The notes: generated by a model from the letters alone, not told the origin. A stretch of DNA of 64,000 bases from Bog-159 sp049516155 (GCA_049516155.1 JBEKTJ010000005.1:9648-73647), one strand, 5' to 3'; counted from the first letter of the stretch, positions 41,901-51,553 are shown. Program-made: numbers and translations.

Positions 41901-42602
41901 TCAGCGCGGCGCGGGAAACGCCAGGAGCTGCCGCTGGTATACCTCGTCCACCTCCGAGAATGGTTCATGCGCACGCGTGTACAGAACTGCGCGGTGCTCG
42001 AACAGCGCATCGGGAATAGCGAGAACGCCGGCGGTCCCGGTGGCGGCCGCGACGGGACCACGTTCCCAGCCGTCCGGAAGCGGCGACCAGAGGAGTCTGA
42101 CCGCGAATGTTTGCCGATACGGCTCCAGTGACTGCACAACCTTGCCGAACGGCGTACGCGTGGTATCAAGCAGTCGATTCATGGCGGGCGTCAAGCGGTC
42201 CGGCACGTACCAGTTATCGGCTTCGGAGAGAACCCGGTCGCCACAGCGAAGCTGGACCCTTCGATACTTCACTTCAGCTTCCGAAGTCACTTGAAGGCGT
42301 TTTCTCTGTTCCGCCGTGGATTCCTTTACGACGCCCCTCATAAGCTCCGCCACGATTGTCGGGTCCTTCGCGAGCTGATGGTCGCGGCACCAGCCCTCCA
42401 GCGTCACCGTCGCGCTGCGGCTGGCAAGCACCTCTGCATTGAGCGTTTCGACGAGCGCGAGCGCCTGCAGCCTCGCGACGTAAGTGTCGGGCCACGCGGG
42501 TGATTCCTGCGCGTATGCCGGCGTGGAGGCAGCGACGGCGGTCGCCACGGCTATCAGGCGCGCTAGGCGAACCGCGTTCTGGGGGCAGCGAAACTGTCTC
42601 AA
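41901..42602 (-). CDS. Secreted protein resembling the chorismate lyase-like fold
   Basis: About 233 residues from a TTG at 42602, which places a signal peptide ('LIAVATAVAASTPAYAQES' region) at the N-terminus. The longer frame to 42890 overlaps the serine hydrolase gene. The segment 'LRCGDRVLSEADNWYVPDRL' followed by 'MNRLLDTTRTPFGKVVQSL' looks like the UbiC/UTRA substrate-pocket region. True UbiC is cytosolic, so an exported version would do something else. Start and function are uncertain. Confidence 0.55.
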   Translation of the reverse strand: MRQFRCPQNAVRLARLIAVATAVAASTPAYAQESPAWPDTYVARLQALALVETLNAEVLASRSATVTLEGWCRDHQLAKDPTIVAELMRGVVKESTAEQRKRLQVTSEAEVKYRRVQLRCGDRVLSEADNWYVPDRLTPAMNRLLDTTRTPFGKVVQSLEPYRQTFAVRLLWSPLPDGWERGPVAAATGTAGVLAIPDALFEHRAVLYTRAHEPFSEVDEVYQRQLLAFPAPR

Positions 42603-42693
42603 GATAATTTTTGCGGGCTTCCGCGTCCCGCCGAATCGTTCTACCGCGTCAGCGCGCCGGAGGATCCGCGGGAAAGCAATGCGCTCAAAAGAA

Positions 42694-43890
42694 TCACGAC
42701 TTTCCAGCGTGGTCGCCATATTCCCAGTCGTAGGGCACGCCGGTGTTGCCGAGGATGAACCTGACCAGATCGGCGAAGCCCGCCTCGGAGCGAACGTCGT
42801 TCGACAAGATGACGACGCAACGTTGACTGGCCTCGATGCAGACCATTGTGTTGGCGGTCTGCCCATCGTGGCCACCCTTATAAAAACCATGGCCCTGTGG
42901 GCCGTCGAAGATGGTGACGCCCAGGCCAGAATACAAGTCCTCGCGCTGCTCGCTTAGCGGCAAGTCCGGGAGGAAGAGGGGGAAGAGGTGGGCCGTGGCG
43001 ATATGCAGGTGTGGTTTCGTTATTTCCGCGCGCGAGGCCGCACTCAGGCCATCGCCGCGGACCAGGGCGGCCGTAAACTTCGACAGGTCGGAGATCGTGG
43101 TATTCATCGATCCCGCCGCGCGCACCTTGCTTCGCTTTTCATGCGGCTGTGCCTGGCCCTGATCGTTCCAGGCATCGGCGACATTGATATCCGGACCGTT
43201 ATGCCACACCAGGTTTGTGCGGGTCATTCCCAGCCTGTCGAAGCCGGCCTTGGTCAGGTCGCCGACATCGAGACCCAACCCCTGCGCCTTGCGGCCGTGT
43301 TCGATGACGAATTGCAGCAGGATGAAACCCTCGCCAGAATAGCTGAACCGCGTGCCGGGTTCAAAATGGATGTGCAGCTTCTGGTCGGGTTCGATGAACC
43401 AGAAGTTGCTGAAGCCGGTGGAATGCATCAAACACATGCGCGGCGTGATCTTTTCCCAGCGCGGATCGTCCGCTAGATCTTTATACGGCCCGTACTTGTC
43501 CGGGAAGACCGGATCGGGGCCATAGCTCGGCAGCGGCTTGTCGAGATCGTCCTTGATGGGTGTATCGAGGTTGAGCTTGCCCTGATCGACCAGTTGCATT
43601 ACCGTGTACGCAAACACTGTTTTGGTGAGCGACGCGCCGTACATGACCGTGTCCACCGTCAGCGGATCTCCCTTGGCGTTACGCATGCCGTAGGCCTGGA
43701 CATAGCCGGCCCTGCCGTGATCGATGACCGCAACAGCCATGCCGTTGGCATGCGTGAGGGCCATGATTCTGCTCACTTCGGCATCGATTGCAGCACCGTT
43801 GGGCATCGTTTGTGCGAGGGCCGCGGGGGAAAGCCAGAAGGCAGCGGACAGCACCGCCAAAAGCGGAAGAATCTGTTTTTTCAGTTTCAT
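42694..43890 (-). CDS. Exported beta-lactamase-family serine hydrolase
   Basis: 398 residues from ATG 43890 with a signal peptide ending near 'ALAQTM'. Class C-type motifs: S-x-x-K in 'YGASLTKTVFA', the Tyr motif in 'FSYSGEGF', and a KTG-like 'FYKGGHDGQ'. 'LMHSTGFSNFW' is typical of esterase/D-aminopeptidase-like members. Possible roles are ester, D-peptide or beta-lactam hydrolysis in the periplasm. A 34-codon membrane peptide gene lies just upstream on the same strand. Confidence 0.87.
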   Translation of the reverse strand: MKLKKQILPLLAVLSAAFWLSPAALAQTMPNGAAIDAEVSRIMALTHANGMAVAVIDHGRAGYVQAYGMRNAKGDPLTVDTVMYGASLTKTVFAYTVMQLVDQGKLNLDTPIKDDLDKPLPSYGPDPVFPDKYGPYKDLADDPRWEKITPRMCLMHSTGFSNFWFIEPDQKLHIHFEPGTRFSYSGEGFILLQFVIEHGRKAQGLGLDVGDLTKAGFDRLGMTRTNLVWHNGPDINVADAWNDQGQAQPHEKRSKVRAAGSMNTTISDLSKFTAALVRGDGLSAASRAEITKPHLHIATAHLFPLFLPDLPLSEQREDLYSGLGVTIFDGPQGHGFYKGGHDGQTANTMVCIEASQRCVVILSNDVRSEAGFADLVRFILGNTGVPYDWEYGDHAGKS

Positions 43891-43961
43891 GATGCCAGTC
43901 CATAGAAAATTTCTGGCCGATGATCGTTTCACGATATTGTCCCCCCAGGGCTTAATTAGAG

Positions 43962-44063
43962 TTACGCAATGGATACCGGGAAAAGTTCCATTACCTTCGG
44001 GCGCGCGAGCCACACAACCAACACAATCACGAGAACGGTTCCGAGCAGTCCTAAGCCGAGCAT
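43962..44063 (-). CDS. Short membrane protein (33 residues)
   Basis: The ATG at 44063 is preceded by AAGGGAG 7 nt upstream. It encodes 'MLGLGLLGTVLVIVLVVWLA' followed by 'RPKVMELFPVSIA', a single transmembrane helix with a short tail. Tiny proteins of the 'MLGLGLxGTxLVI' type are known in acidobacteria and other groups; no function is known. It lies 71 bp upstream of the serine hydrolase start. Confidence 0.6.
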   Translation of the reverse strand: MLGLGLLGTVLVIVLVVWLARPKVMELFPVSIA

Positions 44064-44207
44064 CTCATTTCTCCCTTGAAGATAGACTTACATCGAGCAT
44101 GTACGCGCCTGTTCGCAATTCGCCGGCGCGCGCCAGAGCGCCCTCGCGCTAAGAAATCGGCGTTGATCTGGGTAAGTGAACTAACGAGGGTTTGGTTTGG
44201 CGACCGT

Positions 44208-45404
44208 CTACATCAGCTCGTAGATCGTAATCTCAGGCGGCGCGCCGATGCGCATGGGTACCCCGATGGTGCCGATGCCGCGGTTCACGTAAAGCTGGCC
44301 CCCGGGCTTTTGGAACCAGCCGGCCACATAGGGCGTCACCAGCCGGCTGGGCGCGATCTCGGGGCTGACGAATTCCAGCGCCACCTGGCCGCCGTGCGTG
44401 TGCCCCGCCAGGCTCAGGTCGATGCCCAGTTCCGCCGCCCGGTCAAACGTGTCCGGATTGTGGCTCATCAGGATGTTCGCCGTGTCCCGCATAACCAGAG
44501 TCTCGACGCCCCGCAGGTATACCCGCACGAAAGTCTCACTGCCGGGACCCATCCGGCGGGTAGTCTCAAAATCGACGCCAATAAGATTGAAGGATTCCCC
44601 ATGTGCAGTTACCGGCGCGCGCTCCCGGCGCAGCATGCGGATCCCCACCTGTTGAAACATGCGCGTAATGGAATCCTCCGTACCCGACCAAGCCTCGTGG
44701 TTTCCCAGGCAGCCGAAGATCCCGAAAGGCGCGTGCAAGCCGGTGAGCGCACTCACCACCGCGTGCTGCGTGGATGGATCCCAGGTGACGAAGTCCCCGG
44801 TCAACGCGATCAGGTCCGGCTTCAGATCGTTGGTGATGCGCACATACTTGCGAATTTCGTCCTCGGGCATGAACGGCCCTATGTGAATGTCGGAAAGCTG
44901 CGCGATGCGGAAGCCGGTGAAAGCTTTGGGCAGCCGTGCCAGGTGAATGCGTTGCTGAGTGGTCTGAAGATTCAGCCGGCCATAGAACAGGCCATATGCG
45001 CCGGCCACGAATGGCGCGGCGACTACCACGCTCGCGCTCCGTTCCAGGAATTGCCGCCTGCCGGGCGAAGCGAGCATGCGTGTGGATCGCGCTATGCGCC
45101 GTACCGGCCACAACAGCATGGCGAGCAGAAACGCCACTAGCGAACTGGTTACCCACCACACGAAGGGCGCCGATATCAGCGCGTCGTACCAGGTCATCTG
45201 TGTCGGGCTGGTGTGCCGGCCAAACCCGCCGAAGTTGAGAATGAACAAAACCAGATAACCTGCCAGAACGGCGGCGGTCAACAGCATGCGCGCCCGCCTG
45301 GTTTTCGCCAGCCTGTTCACCACTGCACGCCCCCGCACGTACCAATAGATTTGGCTCGCCACGAAGACAGCCAGAACGATCCCGAGGATTTTCGCGAAAG
45401 ACAT
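44208..45404 (-). CDS. Membrane-anchored metallophosphoesterase
   Basis: 398 residues. Four N-terminal transmembrane helices (to about residue 145) are followed by a calcineurin-like domain with all metal motifs: 'LSDIHIGPF', 'LTGDFVTWD', 'GCLGNHEAW', 'MSHNPD' and 'LAGHTHGGQ'. It resembles YkoQ/YaeI-like enzymes (UDP-diacylglucosamine or related phosphoesters). ATG 45404 ('MSFAKILG') is the start; the frame extends far upstream to 46139, but that region is antisense to the HpnI coding sequence in another frame and is not used. Confidence 0.9.
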   Translation of the reverse strand: MSFAKILGIVLAVFVASQIYWYVRGRAVVNRLAKTRRARMLLTAAVLAGYLVLFILNFGGFGRHTSPTQMTWYDALISAPFVWWVTSSLVAFLLAMLLWPVRRIARSTRMLASPGRRQFLERSASVVVAAPFVAGAYGLFYGRLNLQTTQQRIHLARLPKAFTGFRIAQLSDIHIGPFMPEDEIRKYVRITNDLKPDLIALTGDFVTWDPSTQHAVVSALTGLHAPFGIFGCLGNHEAWSGTEDSITRMFQQVGIRMLRRERAPVTAHGESFNLIGVDFETTRRMGPGSETFVRVYLRGVETLVMRDTANILMSHNPDTFDRAAELGIDLSLAGHTHGGQVALEFVSPEIAPSRLVTPYVAGWFQKPGGQLYVNRGIGTIGVPMRIGAPPEITIYELM

Positions 45405-45481
45405 GCGGCCTTCTATGCGCTCATTATGCCATGGCTCGGGACCGAACTCCGGACACGACACAGCACGCAGGAGCGCGTGCG

Positions 45482-46630
45482 CTACGTCATCGGGACCAAT
45501 TTCCCGTCGCGCAGCAAATAGTCGCTCCCGCGCCATCTTATGCTTCTGCGCCCAAAGCTCGTGAGCCAGATGAAAAACGCCAGCGCATCCCACGCCGGGA
45601 TCACCGCCATCTTCCTCCAAAGTCCGGGCTGCTTCAGGCCCCACGCCCCTATCGTCCAGGTCATGGCGCATCGCAACGCGAAGTAAGTGCCCAGATAAGC
45701 CGCCGCCACGAAAATCGATGGATGCACCGCAATCGCCGCCAGCGACCAGGGCAGGCCTTGCGTCAGCAGCAGCCCTAAATGCCCCCACGGACGCATGTGC
45801 CGCATCACCACGATCCAGCGCAGCCGCTTGTGAATCAACTCGCGCATCGATTGATAATCGGCTACCGCCAGCACGCTGTACGGCAGAAGCTCGACTTGGT
45901 GGCCTTGTTCGGCGATCAGCCGCCCCACCAGCAGATCGTCGGCTGGCCGGTTCTCCAGCGACGCGTAGCCGCCGAATTCGGTCAAGCGCGCGCGCGTCGT
46001 GGCGATGGTCGGTCCCAGCGCGAACTTGACTCCGTCCAATTGCCACGCCACCAGAATGCCCGCGTAGAAGTCCGAATACATGCCCATGGCCTGCAGGCTG
46101 TCCGCGAAGGTCCGCTCGCCGGCCGGCACGTAGAAACAAGTCACTGCGCCGACGTTGGGATTGGCCAGCGGCGCGACCACGCTACGCAAGTAATCGGGCT
46201 CGACGCGCACATCGCTGTCGCTGATCACCACCACCTCGTAAGCCGCTTCGCTGGCCATGCGCGCCAGCTTTGCCACTTTGTCATTCGTAGCAATGCGTCC
46301 CGAGCCGAAAAGCACGCGAATCTGGCGATCGGGAAAATCGCGAATCAATTTCTCGATCGTGGGAAGCACCGGATCGTCCGGGCCGTCCACGCAGAAAACA
46401 ATTTCGTACTCAGGATAATCCTGGCGGCAAAAGCTGGCGAAATTCTCATACGCGCCGGGGTCCAGACCCCGTATCGGCTTCAGGTTGCTCACTGGCGGGG
46501 TAAACGCGGCGCCGCCAACACCTCGAAGATTGGCCTTCGGCGCGCGGCGGAAGTATGCCCAACTGCTGTACAACGCTATCAGATAATAAACGAACGGAAC
46601 CGCCGCCACCGCCAGGAAAAGAGCTGTCAC
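45482..46630 (-). CDS. HpnI-like ceramide-glucosyltransferase-type GT2
   Basis: 382 residues from GTG 46630. An N-terminal anchor helix is followed by a GT2 domain with 'VSNLKPIRGLDPGAYENFASF', 'IVFCVDGPDDP', the D,D motif 'VVISDSDVRV' and the Q/R-x-x-RW-type 'HKRLRWIVVMR', and two C-terminal membrane segments. This pattern fits HpnI, which adds N-acetylglucosamine to bacteriohopanetetrol; a ceramide glucosyltransferase role is the alternative. No other hpn genes are adjacent. Only 22 nt separate its start from that of asnB. Confidence 0.8.
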   Translation of the reverse strand: MTALFLAVAAVPFVYYLIALYSSWAYFRRAPKANLRGVGGAAFTPPVSNLKPIRGLDPGAYENFASFCRQDYPEYEIVFCVDGPDDPVLPTIEKLIRDFPDRQIRVLFGSGRIATNDKVAKLARMASEAAYEVVVISDSDVRVEPDYLRSVVAPLANPNVGAVTCFYVPAGERTFADSLQAMGMYSDFYAGILVAWQLDGVKFALGPTIATTRARLTEFGGYASLENRPADDLLVGRLIAEQGHQVELLPYSVLAVADYQSMRELIHKRLRWIVVMRHMRPWGHLGLLLTQGLPWSLAAIAVHPSIFVAAAYLGTYFALRCAMTWTIGAWGLKQPGLWRKMAVIPAWDALAFFIWLTSFGRRSIRWRGSDYLLRDGKLVPMT

Positions 46631-46652
46631 AGTCTTATGCTACATTAATGGC

Positions 46653-48584
46653 TTGTGTGGCGTCGCCGGATTTACTAAGCTCAAATTCTGTCCTGGCCCC
46701 GAGCGTATCCGTGCCGCCGTTCAATCCATCATTCATCGCGGGCCGGATCAGCAAGGCGTCTTCGAATCCCATTCGGTCGCGCTGGGGGCAGCGCGGCTGA
46801 AGATCATCGACCTCGATTCCGGCGACCAGCCCATCTTCTCCGAAAACGGCGACACCGTAATCGCCTTCAACGGCGAGATCTATAACCACCTGGAACTGCG
46901 CGACGATCTCGAACACCGCGGCCACCGGTTTCGCACACGGACGGACACCGAAACGGTGCTGGAAGCGTTCCTCGAATGGGATACCGATTGCTTTTCCAGG
47001 TTGCGCGGCATGTTTGCCATCGCGCTTTGGACCGAATCGCGCAGGCGGCTTGTGCTGGCCCGCGACCGCATGGGCATCAAGCCGCTGTACATCGCTCGCC
47101 ACGGCCCGGACTTGCTATTCGGCTCGGAGATGAAGACCATCTTCGCCCATCCGGAGTTCGATCGGCGTCTCTTGCCCGCGGGTCTCGATTGTTACCTTTC
47201 ACTGAACTATGTGCCATGCCCTTGGACACTGGTGGAAGGCATCGAAAACGCGCGTCCGGCCTATTGGTACGAGTGGCGCGACGGAAAGGTCAGGTCCGAG
47301 GCGTATTGGCGCTTGCCTATCGGCCCGCAGCGGGACTGGAGCCCGGAAGCCGCGCGGGAGGAACTGGATTCGCTGCTGCGGCAATCCGTGAGCGAGCACC
47401 TGCTATCCGACGTTCCGCTGGGCGTTTGGCTCAGCGGCGGCGTCGATTCGTCCACGGTGCTGCACTACGCCGCGACCGCGTCCGCCAAACGGCTTAAGAC
47501 ATTTTCAATTTCCTTCCGCGGCCGCCGCTTTGACGAAACCCAATTCATCCGTGCTGCAGCGAAGCAGTATGGCACAGATCACGAAGAGTTCGACGTCAAC
47601 CCCGAGGTGGGCTTGGTGGACGCCATTGAGGAGTTCGCGAATTACTTCGATGAGCCGAACGCGGATGCAGGCGCGCTGCCGGTCTGGTATCTCTCCAAGA
47701 TGACCAAGCCGAAGGTGACGGTGGCGCTCAGCGGCGATGGCGCCGACGAGTTGTTCGGCGGTTACCTGACTTACCGCGCCGACCGGTACGCGCGCTGGAT
47801 GCGGCGATTGCCCGTGGGCGTCTTAAGTTTCGCGTTGCAGGCGGCGCGGCGCTGGCCGGTCTCCGACGACAAGATCGGCTTCGAATACATGCTGAAGCGC
47901 TTTCTGGAAGGCTGCCAGATGGAGCCTGCACGGGCGCACGTGTATTGGAACGGAACGTTTTCGGAAGCCGAAAAACGCGCCATCGTGCGCCACCGCTACT
48001 CGGATGGCGGTGCGCTCACAGTCTTTCTGAAAGACCAGCCCCAAACGGGAGAAGATCTGGCGGCGTACTTATGGTTCGACCAACGGTACTACCTGCCGGA
48101 CGATATTCTGATGAAGGTGGACCGCATGAGCATGGCCCACTCCATCGAAGTGCGTCCGCCGTTCCTGGACCATCGCATCGTGGAATTCGCCGCGTCGCTG
48201 CCCTCGCATTTCAAAATTCAAGGCTCGCGCCAAAAAGTAATTCTGAAGGATCTGATGAAGGGTAAGCTGCCGCCCTCGATATTGCAGCGGAAAAAAATCG
48301 GGTTCGACATCCCCGCGCATCAGTGGCTGCGCGGTCCGCTGCGGCAGTTCATGCTGGACACCCTCACGAGCGGCGCGGCGGCCCACCCCGAAGTGTTCCA
48401 GCCCGCGGCCATCGACGCTTGCATGCGGAGGCACCTCGGCCGCCGTGCCAATCTTGGATATCATCTGTGGGGACTGATGATCCTGTTCTTATGGATGAAG
48501 AGATGGCAAATTCAAACGACGCCGGTACGGATGCCGGCTCAACCGCGCCGGATTCGCGCTGCCGGCGCGTCTATATCTATCTAG
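46653..48584 (+). CDS. asnB: Asparagine synthase (glutamine-hydrolysing)
   Basis: 643 residues. The TTG at 46653 is required because the nucleophile must be Cys2 ('(M)CGVAGF'). Glutaminase domain: 'IHRGPDQQG', 'AFNGEIYNH'. Synthetase domain: PP-loop 'SGGVDSSTVL', 'SGDGADELFGGY' and 'VDRMSMAHSIEVRPPFLDH'. It may make asparagine or amidate a surface-polymer sugar or peptide, since it sits among glycosyltransferase genes. The 3' end overlaps the next gene by ~90 nt. Confidence 0.93.
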   Translation: MCGVAGFTKLKFCPGPERIRAAVQSIIHRGPDQQGVFESHSVALGAARLKIIDLDSGDQPIFSENGDTVIAFNGEIYNHLELRDDLEHRGHRFRTRTDTETVLEAFLEWDTDCFSRLRGMFAIALWTESRRRLVLARDRMGIKPLYIARHGPDLLFGSEMKTIFAHPEFDRRLLPAGLDCYLSLNYVPCPWTLVEGIENARPAYWYEWRDGKVRSEAYWRLPIGPQRDWSPEAAREELDSLLRQSVSEHLLSDVPLGVWLSGGVDSSTVLHYAATASAKRLKTFSISFRGRRFDETQFIRAAAKQYGTDHEEFDVNPEVGLVDAIEEFANYFDEPNADAGALPVWYLSKMTKPKVTVALSGDGADELFGGYLTYRADRYARWMRRLPVGVLSFALQAARRWPVSDDKIGFEYMLKRFLEGCQMEPARAHVYWNGTFSEAEKRAIVRHRYSDGGALTVFLKDQPQTGEDLAAYLWFDQRYYLPDDILMKVDRMSMAHSIEVRPPFLDHRIVEFAASLPSHFKIQGSRQKVILKDLMKGKLPPSILQRKKIGFDIPAHQWLRGPLRQFMLDTLTSGAAAHPEVFQPAAIDACMRRHLGRRANLGYHLWGLMILFLWMKRWQIQTTPVRMPAQPRRIRAAGASISI

Positions 48585-50329
48585 CCGTCCTGCTGTTCGC
48601 AGGCGCGGTGTATCTGGGCTGCATGGTTTCCCCTCCATCGTTGATGGACGATGTGGATGCCGTGCAGGCGCAGATCGCGCGCACCATGCTGACCTCGGGC
48701 GACTGGGTGACGGCGCGCCTGGATGGCGTGGCCTACCTGGAAAAATCTCCTCTGATCTACTGGACGATCGCGGTTGCTTACAAAATCTTCGGTGTACACG
48801 ATTGGGCCGCCCGCATACCGGTGGTGCTCTCCGCCATGGGACTATGCTGGCTGACCGCCGCTTTCGGCATCTGGGCCTTTGGGCGCCGCGCAGGATTCTA
48901 CGCGGGCGTCATCGTAGCTACCTGCATCGGGCTGTTTCTGTTCACGCGCGTGCTGATTCCCGATGTGATGCTGACGCTGACTATCGCATTGGCGATGTGG
49001 GCGTTCCTGCGCGCGCTCGACGATGAAGAGCCACGCCCGCGTTTGTGGGCTTTCGTCTTGGCCGCCAGCCTGGGCGTCGGCCTGCTGCTGAAGAGCGCCG
49101 TGGCAGTCGTGTTTCCGGTTGCCGCCGCCGCGATCTATCTTTTCTTGACGCGCCAACTGTTTGCCGCGAAAACATGGAAGCGGCTCCGCCCGTTCAGTGG
49201 ACTAGCGGTCATATTGCTGATCGCGGCGCCTTGGCACGTGCTTGCCACGCTGCGCAATCCGCCATATTTTTCGTTCAGCTTTCGCAGCGCGCCCGGCGAA
49301 TACCACGGATTTTTGTGGTTCTATTTCATAAACGAACAGGTTCTGCGCTTCTTGAATCTGCGTTATCCGCGCGACTACAATACGGTGCCGCGCGTATATT
49401 TCTGGCTGTTCCACCTGCTGTGGCTGTTTCCCTGGAGCGTCTATCTGCCGGCCGTGGCAAGGCTCTCATTCAAGCCGGTGGATCGCGCCGGGCGCACGCG
49501 GCTGCTGGCGCTATGCTGGACCGGATTCATGTTGGTTTTTTTCACCTTTTCGACCACGCAGGAATACTACACCATGCCTTGCTACCCCGCGCTGGCGCTG
49601 CTGCTCGGTTCGGCGATGGCGGCGGGTGGCGATTGGGTGCGCCGCGGCACGCGCGTGATTTCGGCGATCGCCGCATGCGCCGCCGCGGCTCTTATCGTAA
49701 TCTTGGCGTTGGTTCGGAACATCCCCGCGCCCGGCGATATTTCGACGGCGCTTTCGCAGCGTCCCGGCACTTATACGTTGTCGCTCAGCCACATGGAAGA
49801 TCTGACGCTGGCTTCGTTCGCCTACTTAGGCTTGCCGCTGGCGGTGGCCGCGGTGGCGTTTCTGGCGGGTGCGCTGGGGACGCTGCGCGCCACCGGCCGG
49901 CGGGCATTTCTCGCCGCGGCGGTGATGATGGTGTTATTCTTCCAGGCCGCACGGCTGGCGATGGTGGTGTTCGACCCTTATTTGTCGTCGCGCCCGCTGG
50001 CTGAGGCGCTGCTGCGCGCTCCCAAAGGCAAGCTGATTGTGGACCATCATTACTACACCTTCTCGTCCGTGTTCTTCTACGCCAACCGGACGGCGCTGCT
50101 GCTGAATGGCCGCTTCAATAACATGATCTACGGATCCTACGCGCCGGGCGCGCCGGACGTGTTCATCGACGACGCGCAATGGAAAAACATGTGGCTGGGC
50201 GCGGATCGATGCTACGTGGTAGCTTCCGACTACGCACTGCAGCGGTTTGAAAAACTCGTGGGTAAAGCGGCTCTGATCCCGGTGGCGGCGAGTGGCGGCA
50301 AAGTCGTGCTAACCAACCATCCGATTTAA
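48491..50329 (+). CDS. GT39/ArnT-like membrane glycosyltransferase
   Basis: About 612 residues from ATG 48491 (48503 also possible), overlapping asnB. About 12 transmembrane helices. The first extracytoplasmic loop has the acidic/Asp pattern 'SLMDDVDAVQAQIAR' and 'GVAYLEKSPLIYW', typical of ArnT/PMT enzymes (GT39/GT83) that use polyprenyl-phosphate sugars. It probably decorates lipid A, glycans or proteins on the periplasmic side. Translational coupling with asnB suggests a shared pathway. Confidence 0.88.
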   Translation: MDEEMANSNDAGTDAGSTAPDSRCRRVYIYLAVLLFAGAVYLGCMVSPPSLMDDVDAVQAQIARTMLTSGDWVTARLDGVAYLEKSPLIYWTIAVAYKIFGVHDWAARIPVVLSAMGLCWLTAAFGIWAFGRRAGFYAGVIVATCIGLFLFTRVLIPDVMLTLTIALAMWAFLRALDDEEPRPRLWAFVLAASLGVGLLLKSAVAVVFPVAAAAIYLFLTRQLFAAKTWKRLRPFSGLAVILLIAAPWHVLATLRNPPYFSFSFRSAPGEYHGFLWFYFINEQVLRFLNLRYPRDYNTVPRVYFWLFHLLWLFPWSVYLPAVARLSFKPVDRAGRTRLLALCWTGFMLVFFTFSTTQEYYTMPCYPALALLLGSAMAAGGDWVRRGTRVISAIAACAAAALIVILALVRNIPAPGDISTALSQRPGTYTLSLSHMEDLTLASFAYLGLPLAVAAVAFLAGALGTLRATGRRAFLAAAVMMVLFFQAARLAMVVFDPYLSSRPLAEALLRAPKGKLIVDHHYYTFSSVFFYANRTALLLNGRFNNMIYGSYAPGAPDVFIDDAQWKNMWLGADRCYVVASDYALQRFEKLVGKAALIPVAASGGKVVLTNHPI

Positions 50330-50474
50330 CGTCGCCCATGCTCGCGGGCTCGAATAGCTTACCCTCGCACCGCACATCCAGCGAGAACACCTCGTTCAGC
50401 CGTTACAAAAACCGATGTCAATGGCTTGTCCGGATGTACTCTTTAACACTCATGAATTAATATCGTTAAAATAC

Positions 50475-50505
50475 TTGAGAGTTTTGGAATTTAGGAGGTT
50501 ATACT
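50475..50505 (+). promoter_or_regulatory. Candidate promoter for the secreted protein at 50570
   Basis: TTGAGA (50475-50480), 19-bp spacer, TATACT (50500-50505), in an AT-rich 240-bp intergenic region. The spacer is slightly long. A good ribosome binding site (aaagagagga) precedes the ATG at 50570. Confidence 0.4.
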
Positions 50506-50569
50506 CCAGTAGATAACCCGACGGCGCATTTTTAATAAGACCGCGACCATCCTAAAGAGAGGAACTTCT

Positions 50570-51553
50570 ATGTTAACTATACGTGTATTTTGCAAGCATA
50601 TCGCGAAAGTAGGCCGGTTTGTTGTTGCCGCCCTGCTGATCGGATCACCGCTTTGCTTCCAGGCGCATGCCCAGGTAATCGGTTTTTCATCGCCGACCGA
50701 GCTGGGAAATGACAATGTCTCCAATCAAGGGTCTCCGACCATTGTTTATTGCGGTGGCGAACTGGCCATGTATTACGTAAATCACAGCAATGGCACGATT
50801 TATGTCGATACCAACTTGTACGATAGCCCCCAATCCACCGGAATCACCGTATACACCGGGGGGATTACCGATGTCGGGGCTAGCTGTTCCGGCAGCGAAA
50901 CTCTGCTATTCTACATCACGCCGAGTCAGACCCCCATGTATGCCGCTTCGAGTGGGCCGAACAGCTTCAATGACAAGTATGTCATTAGCACTGGCTCGTC
51001 TGGGTTTAACTCGCTGTTCGTGCCGACGCCGGCGAACGCCCCCAGTGGACCGACCTACTTCGTCCTCGTTGGAAATAGCAACTATGTTTACTCGTACAGC
51101 GTGATTCCCGGCGAAAGCCCGGTTTATTCTCAGCGGGTATCGCCGTACGCGACGGAGAGCCGCCCCGCACTCACGCTCTACAACGGCGCGCCCTACCTTG
51201 GGTTTCTCAAAGCCGCGGGAGCCCCAAGCGTGGCGTATGTGGGAGATATATTTACCCTCAGCTTTTATGAGGTGTCAACCATCGTGTGGGGAAACAATAA
51301 TCACAGCGGCGGATATGCCTCGATAGGACTGGTCCAATACGGCACCTACCTCTATGCCTTCGGTCAGGACTACCAGTCGTCGCAATACCTCAAATACGCC
51401 TACAGCAGCAACGGGTCGTCGTGGTCGGGGCCAACCACCATGTCGACTCAGATGCGATGGACCCCGTCCCTAACGGTGGACACCGCATCAAATCAGTTGT
51501 ATCTCGTTTATCAGGATGACGCCAACACCAACATCTCGTACCAGTACAATTAG
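50570..51553 (+). CDS. Secreted beta-propeller-like protein
   Basis: 327 residues with a signal peptide (cleavage near 'AHAQV'). The mature part has repeated Tyr/Ser/Gly-rich strands ('LYAFGQDYQSSQYLKYAYSS', 'SSNGSSWSGPTTM', 'NQLYLVYQDDANTNISYQY'), as in sialidase- or lectin-like propellers that bind sugars. No Asp-box or catalytic residues are clear. Composition is less GC-rich than its neighbours and a strong hairpin follows, so it may be a transferred single-gene unit. Confidence 0.65.
   Translation: MLTIRVFCKHIAKVGRFVVAALLIGSPLCFQAHAQVIGFSSPTELGNDNVSNQGSPTIVYCGGELAMYYVNHSNGTIYVDTNLYDSPQSTGITVYTGGITDVGASCSGSETLLFYITPSQTPMYAASSGPNSFNDKYVISTGSSGFNSLFVPTPANAPSGPTYFVLVGNSNYVYSYSVIPGESPVYSQRVSPYATESRPALTLYNGAPYLGFLKAAGAPSVAYVGDIFTLSFYEVSTIVWGNNNHSGGYASIGLVQYGTYLYAFGQDYQSSQYLKYAYSSNGSSWSGPTTMSTQMRWTPSLTVDTASNQLYLVYQDDANTNISYQYN

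Noticed and set aside
42603..42890. N-terminal extension of the chorismate lyase-like frame
   Set aside because: Overlaps the serine hydrolase 3' end and puts the signal peptide about 100 residues inside the protein.
45405..46139. N-terminal extension of the metallophosphoesterase frame
   Set aside because: Runs inside the HpnI coding region in another frame; the family begins at ATG 45404.
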